A stretch of DNA of 64,000 nt from Myxococcales bacterium (lineage in GTDB: Bacteria; Myxococcota; Myxococcia; Myxococcales; Myxococcaceae), in NCBI GenBank assembly GCA_003153055.1, contig PMBV01000529.1, forward strand, positions 9,500 to 73,499. Direction: 5' to 3'. Shown here piece after piece: positions 27,266 through 34,839 of this stretch. The notes under the pieces were generated by a model. That model was not told the origin of the DNA. It did no database searches and was given only the letters and a program-made list of their open reading frames with translations. Each line of letters opens with the position of its first letter. Within the stretch, counting starts at the first letter, position 1. The position numbers and the translations under genes are program-made.

Positions 27266-29617
27266 TTAGAGCACCGTGACATCCGCTGAGGCTCGTGCAT
27301 CGGCCGACGAGCCGCCCACGATGAGGTGCACGTCTCCGGGCGGCGTCCGGTAGGCCTTGGCGGCGACGTCCCAGGTGGAGAGACCGGCCGCGCCGAGCTC
27401 GAAGGTGACGGTCTGCTGTTGTCCCGAGGTCAGCGTCACCCGCCGAAAACCGATGAGCCGCTTGGCTGGCCGAACCAGCCCGGGGCTGGTCGGATAGGCG
27501 GCGTAGAGCTGCACCACTTCGTCTCCCGCGCGTGGGCCGGAGTTCCGAACGTCGACGCTGACCGTGACGGCGCCCGTCGGTGGGAGCGAGGCCGCGCTGA
27601 CGCGCAACGTGGAGTAGTCGAAGGTCGTGTAGCTGAGGCCGTGGCCGAAGGGATAGAGCGGCGTCCCTTTGAAGTACTGGTAGGTCCGGCCCTTGCGAAT
27701 GTCGTAGTCGAGCTTGTCCGGCAGGTCGGCGAGCGAGGTGTACCAGGTCATCGTCGTCCTCCCGCCGGGGTTGACGTCACCGAACAACACGTCAGCGAGG
27801 GCGTTGCCCAGCTCCTGGCTGGAGTGGGTGAGGTGGATGATCGCCGGGACGTTGTCGTTCACCCAAGCGATGGCCTGCGGGAAGCTCGAGACGAGCACGA
27901 CGATGGTACGTCGGTTGGCCTGGAAGACGCTCTGAATGAGGGCCTGTTGCTCGGGCTTGAGGTCGATGGCCTTGCGATCGACCGCCTCCTTCCCATCATA
28001 CGGGCTCGGACAGCTGGCCCAGGCCGTGGTCCCGCAGTACGGGTGATTGCCGACCAGCACGATGGCGGCGTCGGCTGCGCTGGCGATGCGCACCGCTTCG
28101 CTGCTCGAGTCACCCAGGGCGAATTGAACCTGGACGCCGGCCCCAACCTTGGCCCGAATGCCTTCGAGCGCGGTCACCGCGTAAGGCGGTTTTCCTCCGT
28201 ACCAGTCGGAGATGACCTGGTTGGCGTTGGGTCCAATCACAGCCAACGAGCGGAGGCTCGCCTTGTCGAGCGGCAGCGTGCTGGCACTGTTCTTCAGCAG
28301 CACGATGGACTTCTGGGTGACCAGCCGGGCCGCGGCCTTGCTCTCGGCGCTGTTCCACGGCTGCGACTGCCCGTCGACGGTCGAGTAGGGCACTCGCGCG
28401 GGCGGGTCGAACTCACCCAGCCGAAAGCGCACCCGGAAGTTGCCTCGCAGGGCCGCGTCGACGGCGGCGCGGGTGAGCTTGCCGGAAGAGAACGCCCGCT
28501 GCATCGCCCCGGTGTCTCCGGCGAGGACGACGGCGGTGCCCGCCTTGACCGTACCCGCGGCGGCGTCCTCCAGCGTCGGGAAGAAGTGGAACCGGCTGTA
28601 CGCGGACTGCATGGCTCCCGCGTCGGTGCAGACCATCCCGTCGAACCCCCACTCCTTGACGACGACGCTCTGGATGAGGGGCGAGACGACGCTCGGAGCC
28701 CCATTGACCGCGTTGTACGAGGTCATGAATGATTGCCCGCCCGCCTGGAGAACCGCGCGGAAGGGGAGCAGGTAGTACTCGCGCTGGTTTCGTTCGTCGA
28801 TGGTCACGTCGGCGGCGTCGCGGTGGTCTTCCTCGTCATAGGCGAAGAAGTGCTTAGCGGTGGAGGCGGTCTGGAGGTACCTCGGGTTGTCGCCCTGGAG
28901 GCCGCGTACGAAACCCTTGGCCAGCTCGCCGACCAGGTAAGGGTCCTCGCCGAGGTGCTCCTCGGTGCGTCCGGCACGCGGGTCTCTCGACAGATCAACC
29001 ACCGGCGCGCGGACTGCCAGGCTCGCGTGCGTGCCTCCGAACTTCTGGTAGTAGACGCGAGCTTCATGCCCTTCGATGGCACCGACGGTCCGGAGCATCT
29101 CTGGATCCCAGGTCTCGCCGAGCCCGAAGGCCTGGGGAAATTGGGTCGACAGGATTCCCATGGTGGCCTCGTTCGGAGCGCCGCTGAGCCCGTGGATTCC
29201 TTCGGTGAACGTGTGGAAGGCGACGATTCCGAGGCGAGTGACCGCCGGCTGGTACTCGCTCAGGAACGACACCGCCTCGGCGTCGGTGAGCTGGCCCACG
29301 AGGTTGGTGACCCGCTGCTCGAGGGGGAGGCAGGGGTCGCGGAACGGAAAGGGGAAGTCCTTCGGGTCGCTGACGCAGGTGCCCGCGTCAGGCGGTCCGG
29401 CATCGGGCGGCCCCTCGTCGGAGCCGGGAACGTGGCCTCCGTCGGGTCGGCCGGCGTCGAGCGTGGGCCCGGCATCAGTCCTGGTGGGGCCAACGCCCGC
29501 GTCTGAGTGGCCGGGGCCGCTTGGGCCACCGTCGAGGCCCGGGCCGTGCTGGGAACTGGTGCACCCGGAGAGAATGAGCGCCGCGGCGGCGAAGAGGAGC
29601 CGGAACCCGCTGTTCAT
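27266..29617 (-). CDS. GH3 beta-glycosidase (xylosidase/arabinofuranosidase-like), lipoprotein
   Basis: 783 residues. Lipobox ILSGC (Cys19), then an Asp-Ala-Gly linker to about residue 80. The GH3 N-domain has TAKHFFAYDEE (Lys-His for substrate), and the nucleophile Asp332 lies in GFDGMVCTDAGAM. The C-domain (about 430-620) and a fibronectin-like domain at the C-terminus complete the family architecture. The linker-rich lipoprotein form and neighbours point to beta-xylosidase or arabinofuranosidase action on oligosaccharides at the cell surface. Exact specificity is open. Confidence 0.93.
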   Translation of the reverse strand: MNSGFRLLFAAAALILSGCTSSQHGPGLDGGPSGPGHSDAGVGPTRTDAGPTLDAGRPDGGHVPGSDEGPPDAGPPDAGTCVSDPKDFPFPFRDPCLPLEQRVTNLVGQLTDAEAVSFLSEYQPAVTRLGIVAFHTFTEGIHGLSGAPNEATMGILSTQFPQAFGLGETWDPEMLRTVGAIEGHEARVYYQKFGGTHASLAVRAPVVDLSRDPRAGRTEEHLGEDPYLVGELAKGFVRGLQGDNPRYLQTASTAKHFFAYDEEDHRDAADVTIDERNQREYYLLPFRAVLQAGGQSFMTSYNAVNGAPSVVSPLIQSVVVKEWGFDGMVCTDAGAMQSAYSRFHFFPTLEDAAAGTVKAGTAVVLAGDTGAMQRAFSSGKLTRAAVDAALRGNFRVRFRLGEFDPPARVPYSTVDGQSQPWNSAESKAAARLVTQKSIVLLKNSASTLPLDKASLRSLAVIGPNANQVISDWYGGKPPYAVTALEGIRAKVGAGVQVQFALGDSSSEAVRIASAADAAIVLVGNHPYCGTTAWASCPSPYDGKEAVDRKAIDLKPEQQALIQSVFQANRRTIVVLVSSFPQAIAWVNDNVPAIIHLTHSSQELGNALADVLFGDVNPGGRTTMTWYTSLADLPDKLDYDIRKGRTYQYFKGTPLYPFGHGLSYTTFDYSTLRVSAASLPPTGAVTVSVDVRNSGPRAGDEVVQLYAAYPTSPGLVRPAKRLIGFRRVTLTSGQQQTVTFELGAAGLSTWDVAAKAYRTPPGDVHLIVGGSSADARASADVTVL

Positions 29618-29771
29618 GTGGTGTGCCCCACGGAATCCTGATTGGCTCCTGTCGGTCGTGCGCCGGCTCGCCTCACAGTCTCAAGGGGCCGTCAGCCGGG
29701 CCTTTCGGGTCAAATACGGCTGCGCAGTGACGCCTCGCGACGCGCGCCGCGGAGGTCGAGGTCGAGAGCGC

Positions 29772-31004
29772 TCACCGCCGAGGCCGCCGACGCGTCAACC
29801 ACAGGAGCGCTGCCAGGCCCTGGAGGGCGGGCGGGCCTCCCGCCAACGCGCAGCCTCCTCCGAGACCACCGTCGGTATGGGACCCGCCATCGGCATGGGT
29901 GAAGGGCGGCTGCCCCGCGTCGTGGCTCGTCGCCTCGCCCGCGTCGGTGTCATGGCCCCGGCCGGCGTCGACGGCACCGGTACCAGCGTCGACACCACCG
30001 GCACCAGCGTCGACGGCACCGCCGTCCCGCGCCGGGGCTCCTCCGGCGTCAGGGACCCCTGCGTCTTGCCCGCCGCAGCCAACGGTGTCGGGATCTGGCC
30101 CATTCTTGTCGAGCGCGAAGAAGCGGATGACCTCCTCGGAGATGACGGCCAGTTCGTGGCCGACGCCGCTCGCGCGCGTGGCCTCGACTCGCACCCTGCC
30201 GCACGAGTCCTTGTAGCGGGTGCGGGTGTAGCCCTGCCGTGGCATGTTCTGCTCCGTCGAGCTGGGCGTCTCGACGAGGCCCGCCACATTGCTCCACTCC
30301 TTGATGGCTTCTCCGAAGTTGTTGAAGGCCAGCGTGGTGTCGGCGTCACCGTGCCAGAGCTGTACTCGTGGGCGAGGGCCGGCGTACCCTGGGTAGGCCG
30401 CCCGCACCAAGTCGCCCCATTGTTGGGCGGTCTTGGAAATCTTCCCGGTCGCGCAGTCGGCGTTCCACCAGCCCGTCCCGGCGAAGCACCCGAAGGGGAC
30501 GCCCGACCAGGCCGAGCCCGCGGCGAACACGTCTGGGTAGGCGCCGAGCAATACGTTGGTCATCATCGCGCCAGACGACGTGCCCATGGCGTAGACGCGA
30601 CTGGCGTCGACCGCGTAGTGGGCCTTCACATACTTCACCATGGTGACGATGGCTGCCGAATCGCTCCCGCCGTCGTGGGTCAGCGAGGCGCTCGAGTTGA
30701 CGTCCCAGCACTTGCTGTTCGGCGAGGTCGTCTCGGGGAAGATCATGATGAAGCCGTACTGGTTTGCGGCGGACACCAGCCCCGACATCCCTGAGAAGAA
30801 GGCCGCTGCGCTCCCGGTGCAGTAGTGCGTGGCGACCACCACCGGCGCCGGCGACGCGGGCTTGTCCGGCACGTACAGGTACATGTTCACGTAATCGGGG
30901 TGAGTGCCGAAACCCTCGACCCGCTGGAGCGACGCGGCGTGCGCTGGCGAGGCAGCCGTGGCGCTGAGGCCAACCGCGAGCAGCATCGCCAGCTGAGCAT
31001 TCAT
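29772..31004 (-). CDS. CE1/PHB-depolymerase-type esterase with MYXO-CTERM-like tail
   Basis: 410 residues from the ATG at 31004; a signal peptide ends near residue 23 (ASPAHA). Catalytic Ser143 is in GTSSG, with HGDAD and GVGHEL supplying the Asp and His. This is the family of acetylxylan and feruloyl esterases and PHB depolymerases. A Cys near the mature N-terminus (THYC) and CWD suit disulphides. After about residue 300 comes an Asp-Ala-Gly linker, then GGGCALAGG, a hydrophobic run and RRRPRR, resembling the MYXO-CTERM sorting signal. Side-chain removal from xylan is likely from context. Confidence 0.88.
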   Translation of the reverse strand: MNAQLAMLLAVGLSATAASPAHAASLQRVEGFGTHPDYVNMYLYVPDKPASPAPVVVATHYCTGSAAAFFSGMSGLVSAANQYGFIMIFPETTSPNSKCWDVNSSASLTHDGGSDSAAIVTMVKYVKAHYAVDASRVYAMGTSSGAMMTNVLLGAYPDVFAAGSAWSGVPFGCFAGTGWWNADCATGKISKTAQQWGDLVRAAYPGYAGPRPRVQLWHGDADTTLAFNNFGEAIKEWSNVAGLVETPSSTEQNMPRQGYTRTRYKDSCGRVRVEATRASGVGHELAVISEEVIRFFALDKNGPDPDTVGCGGQDAGVPDAGGAPARDGGAVDAGAGGVDAGTGAVDAGRGHDTDAGEATSHDAGQPPFTHADGGSHTDGGLGGGCALAGGPPALQGLAALLWLTRRRPRR

Positions 31005-31228
31005 CACCTCCCGGCGGGCGCTGTTCCCCTGACTCAGCTGGCGTGCCCTCTGCTCGCGGTCGCGTCCGTGTGCGAATCGCATCGTTGTCCTCGCCTCGGG
31101 CCGAGTCGGCCGCTGGTGCTGTCGTTTGCGTTTCCCTGCGCCACGTCGTAGAGACACGGCGCATCGCAGCCGGGTCAACCGGCGAGGCGCTGAGCGCCGG
31201 GGCGCTCCTTCATCGGACCGCGGGGCCG

Positions 31229-31249
31229 GAGGTGACAGCGCGTCACCTC
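31229..31249. repeat. perfect hairpin GAGGTGAC-N5-GTCACCTC
   Basis: Eight-base perfect arms with a 5-base loop in the 284-base gap between two minus-strand enzyme genes (31005-31288). It may be an operator or a terminator of the EEP gene just upstream in transcription. There is no T-tract. Nothing else is evident in the gap. Confidence 0.5.
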
Positions 31250-31288
31250 GCGACCCCCGGTTTCAGGCGTCAGGCGGTCAGCGAGGCC

Positions 31289-33088
31289 TCAAGGCACCGC
31301 GTTCCAGGCCTGGTTGGGCCCCTGCCAGTTCCCCCAGGTCACCACGCTCCCGCCAGCGCCCGAGCCACGCGCGGCGTCGACGACTTGGCCTGGGGCGTTG
31401 CGGAGGGCCAGAGCGCCGCTGCTTGAATCATAGGTGAAGCGCTGGTTGCTGTTCCCGTTGCAGGTCCAGATGGCCACGCTGGCACCGTTGGCGTAGGTGC
31501 CCGTGTTGTCGAGGCAGAAATGGGGGTCTTGCATGCTGCGCACGAGCCCCGTCGCCGCGTCGTAGCTCCAGCGCTGATTCGATGCGCCGTTGCAAGGCCA
31601 CTGAATCAGCGTGGTCCCGTCAGCCGTCTTTCCGCCAGTGATGTCGAGACACATCGCCGAGTCGCGGTTGACGAACTGAACCGCCTGGGCTGGCGCGGGG
31701 GGGCTGGCGACGATCGGAGCGTAGACGACTCCCAACTCGTCGAGCTCGTCCGCGGAGCGTCCGTGGAAGCCGACGATTTGCCAGCCGGCGGGCGCCGAGA
31801 GGCTGGTGCAGCTCGAGGTGGTGGTCCCTCCTGAGATGGAGCGGCCGGTGCTGGTGGTGAACTTGGCGTAGAAGATTCGCGTGTGGCCCTGGTACTGGTC
31901 AGCGCACAGGTCGAGGGACGCGATCGACTCCCTGGCCGCGAGGGTGAGCACTTGCTCGGTGCCGCCGGTCCCTCCGTGGGCGAACGGGTAGCCGGTGGTG
32001 AGCACCGTCTCAACCCGGTCGACGCGGTTCCCGGCGCGGAGCTTCAGCTGCTTCACCGTGGGGTTCAACCCGAGCATCGAGACGTCGTTGAACGCGGTGC
32101 CGTGCGGGCCTCCGAACACGTCGCTGAGCCGGCGGTCAGCCGCGACGGTGTACTTCCAGGTGCTGACCACGCCGCGGTGATCCGACAGCTCGACGCCCGA
32201 GGAGTCGACGGCATCGGTCGCCACGCGGTACCCGGTCGCCTGGAGCCCGACGTACCCGTTGTCTCTGAAGAGGACCTTGTCGACCACCTCGCAGTCGGGG
32301 CCCGTGACGGCCGGATTGCAGGTCAGGTCCGGCGCACCGGATACGGGCACCGATCCGCTCCGCACCAAGCTCACCCAGGCGTCGGTGTAGCCACGGAGGA
32401 GAAACTCCCAGATGTTGTCGCCGGCGCGGGTGTAGCGGGTGTTGGTGTCGCCCATCACGATGACTGCGTTGCCGGCGGAGTTCGCCTCGATGTAGCTGAG
32501 GAGCTGGAGGATGTTCTTCCTCCTCGCGGAGAGGTCGGCGTCGGCCGTCTGGGCCTGGGTGTGGAGGTTGTAAATGTCGACGTAGACGCCCTCGGCCAGT
32601 CGGGTACGCGCGACGGTGAAACCCTTGGGCGTGAGGCAGTCGACGCCGTTGCAATCGTTCCACTTGATGCGATCCCAGTCGATGTATGGGAAGCGGCTCA
32701 ATGAGTTGAGCCCGCTGCCGAAAGCGGCGCCGCCACTGGTGGGCGAGCGGTACGGGTGATCATCGCAGCTATCGTAGAGCGCCGAGTGGTAGTTGAAGTC
32801 CTCCTCCACGTTGACGAAGTCGAACTGCCGCAGGTAGCAGCTGATGAGGGCGGTGGCCGCGGCCCGGTCGCCCTGTGCGCTCGAGAGCACCTGCGGGAGC
32901 CCCGCCACGTTGTAGGCGAAGGTAGAGAACGTGCCTGAAGGTGTCACCAACGCCGAGCTGACCACCGACGTGTCGCTGTTGGCGAGGGTGGCCGTGGGAT
33001 TGGCGCCAGTGCCGCAGGCAGCGAACGCGAGTACGAGTGCGGCGAAGAGGAGAGGTGGGATGCGAAGCGAGCTCGGGTGACGACTCAT
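31289..33088 (-). CDS. lipoprotein endonuclease/exonuclease/phosphatase-fold hydrolase with two lectin domains
   Basis: 599 residues from the ATG at 33088, with GGAGG upstream. Lipobox FAAC (Cys25). The EEP fold (about 45-330) has NVEEDF, NLHTQAQ, VIVMGDTNTRY and the catalytic LSDHRG, as in bacterial sphingomyelinases and related secreted hydrolases. Next comes a jacalin-like domain (about 335-460; GGTGGTEQVLTL). The C-terminal ricin B-type domain (about 470-599) has QxW-like repeats NQRWSYD, NQRFTYD and NQAWN. The lectins would target the enzyme to glycans. Substrate is unknown. Confidence 0.88.
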   Translation of the reverse strand: MSRHPSSLRIPPLLFAALVLAFAACGTGANPTATLANSDTSVVSSALVTPSGTFSTFAYNVAGLPQVLSSAQGDRAAATALISCYLRQFDFVNVEEDFNYHSALYDSCDDHPYRSPTSGGAAFGSGLNSLSRFPYIDWDRIKWNDCNGVDCLTPKGFTVARTRLAEGVYVDIYNLHTQAQTADADLSARRKNILQLLSYIEANSAGNAVIVMGDTNTRYTRAGDNIWEFLLRGYTDAWVSLVRSGSVPVSGAPDLTCNPAVTGPDCEVVDKVLFRDNGYVGLQATGYRVATDAVDSSGVELSDHRGVVSTWKYTVAADRRLSDVFGGPHGTAFNDVSMLGLNPTVKQLKLRAGNRVDRVETVLTTGYPFAHGGTGGTEQVLTLAARESIASLDLCADQYQGHTRIFYAKFTTSTGRSISGGTTTSSCTSLSAPAGWQIVGFHGRSADELDELGVVYAPIVASPPAPAQAVQFVNRDSAMCLDITGGKTADGTTLIQWPCNGASNQRWSYDAATGLVRSMQDPHFCLDNTGTYANGASVAIWTCNGNSNQRFTYDSSSGALALRNAPGQVVDAARGSGAGGSVVTWGNWQGPNQAWNAVP

Positions 33089-33312
33089 GTGTTCCTCCGC
33101 GCTGGGGGGAGCGCGTCGTGCAACGTGGGGCACTGCCCACTCATGGTGGCACCTGACCCTTGCATCAGGAAGCAGTTTCTCAACCGACCAGTCGGTTCAC
33201 CTTGGTGTGACGTTCGCGTCGCCCATTCATGGCGCATCGCAGCACACGTTGCTTCTTCGTGGCGCGTCCGTGACGCGGGCAGCGACGCTGTTCACCGCCC
33301 ATGACGCTGAGC

Positions 33313-34584
33313 TCAGAACGAGTTCATCCACGTCCACACGTCTTGGGGGACCCAGGTGCACGGGCACGAGGTCGAGCAGGTCTTGGGTGGCGTCGCGCAC
33401 GAATTGTAGACATCTGGGGTGCCGTCCACGATGGCGTTGCCGTGGCCAGACTGGTGCACGCACCAGCGGAGCGGGTGCCCTGTCGAGCAGCCGGCGTAGT
33501 CAGTGCAGACATGCCCACCGGTGCTCAAGTACGGGGGGCCTTTGGGGGGCTGGGGCGGGTTCTGTGCTGTGCAACTGTTGTTCTTGACGAACTTGTCACG
33601 CATTGGCTTGGCCCCGTCTATGGTACACGTACCATCATCCAGGCCCGCCATCTGCCAGTAGGCGATGGGGTCGTTGCCGTTGTCGCAGCCGCTGAGCTGA
33701 GCGCCTTCGTAGATGGCGACTCCCTTGAAGACCTTGGCGCGCGAGCAAGCGATGGAGTAGCTCATGCCTCCGCCGTAGCTGAACCCATTGGCGAAGATGT
33801 GCTTCTTGTCGACGCAGTAGTTGTCCTCGATGAGCTTCACCATGTCGTCGACGAACTTGAGGTCCGCGCCACCGCCGTTCCCCCAGCCGTTGCCGTTGCC
33901 CTGGGGCGCGACGAAGATGGCGCCGTTTTTCGACAGCTTCTGGAGCCCGAAGTGGGACGAGATGTACCCATTCGAGCCACCGGTATCGACGTCTTTGGAC
34001 GTGCCTCCATTCCAGTGAAATCCGAAGACCAGCCAATACGGGTGATTCTTGTCGTAGTTGTCGGGGAGCCTCATCGCGAAGCCGCGACCATTGATCGTCA
34101 CGTAGCCACCGGCGCCGTTGCCGACGTCCTGGCCCGACTCGCCGGGGACCGTCCCGAAGGTCACGGTCGAGGTCTTGCCGCACCCCACGCTGGGATCGCC
34201 GTCGCCGGAGTTATCGGGCGTGCCTGCGTCTCGTGGCGCCCCACCACCAGCGCCCCCGGAGCCACCAACACCGCCCGTGCCTCCTCCGCCACCACCCGTG
34301 CCTCCTCCGCCGCCGACCCTGCCTCCTCCGCTACCGACCGTGCCTCCCCCGCCACCGACCGTGCCTCCTCCACCACCGACCGTGCCTCCTCCACCACCGA
34401 CCGTGCCTCCTCCGCCGGGGCCCCCAGCGGTGTGACCGGCGTCGCGCGTCCGGCTGCTCCCGCCGTCGCCTTCGAAGTCCAGCCCAAGGCCGCACGCCAT
34501 CATCGTGGGCAGCCAGAGGGCAGCGAGAAGGGTCCGCGAAACGCGGTGGGTGCTCCGTCTGCGGCCGTGAACGACGCGATTCAT
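33313..34584 (-). CDS. feruloyl esterase-like CE1 enzyme, lipoprotein
   Basis: 423 residues, AGGAGG 4 bases before the ATG. Long Arg-rich n-region and lipobox TMMAC (Cys31). Residues 55-115 are a GGGGGTV repeat linker encoded by a 21-base tandem repeat. The alpha/beta hydrolase domain has nucleophile Ser269 in GFSYGGG, an Asp candidate around LDDGTC, and His in HQSGHGN. It resembles fungal-type feruloyl esterases. Those release ferulate from arabinoxylan, matching the neighbouring arabinofuranosidases. Several Cys pairs suggest disulphides. Confidence 0.87.
   Translation of the reverse strand: MNRVVHGRRRSTHRVSRTLLAALWLPTMMACGLGLDFEGDGGSSRTRDAGHTAGGPGGGGTVGGGGGTVGGGGGTVGGGGGTVGSGGGRVGGGGGTGGGGGGTGGVGGSGGAGGGAPRDAGTPDNSGDGDPSVGCGKTSTVTFGTVPGESGQDVGNGAGGYVTINGRGFAMRLPDNYDKNHPYWLVFGFHWNGGTSKDVDTGGSNGYISSHFGLQKLSKNGAIFVAPQGNGNGWGNGGGADLKFVDDMVKLIEDNYCVDKKHIFANGFSYGGGMSYSIACSRAKVFKGVAIYEGAQLSGCDNGNDPIAYWQMAGLDDGTCTIDGAKPMRDKFVKNNSCTAQNPPQPPKGPPYLSTGGHVCTDYAGCSTGHPLRWCVHQSGHGNAIVDGTPDVYNSCATPPKTCSTSCPCTWVPQDVWTWMNSF
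34274..34420. repeat. seven 21-base tandem repeats in the esterase linker
   Basis: Seven in-frame units of 21 bases (starting at 34274, 34295, 34316, 34337, 34358, 34379 and 34400), each encoding GGGGGTV or a close variant. The fifth and sixth are identical. Length change by slippage would keep the frame. Confidence 0.85.
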
Positions 34585-34839
34585 CCGTCCTCCTGGTTCA
34601 ACGTCGATGCGAGGAGCTGGCTCGGGTAGTCGCTCCGCGGACGTTGAGTGAGCTAGGAGTGCGAAAGCCTCGAGAGCGGGTCAAAGCACCGGCGCAGGCC
34701 CGCGAAAGCCCGAGGAATCTGAACGAATTCGGGTGACTCGGCGCGCTCTCGCGTGCGGGTGACGCCAGGGGGTATGACCCGACGAGGTCCCGGCTCACAT
34801 CCTCTCCTAGGTGAACGAGAAGAAGAAACGGGAGGGTCG

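Noticed and set aside
34233..34435. Regular repeat run considered as a CRISPR-like array
   Set aside because: Units are contiguous 21-base coding repeats with no spacers and encode a Gly-rich linker.
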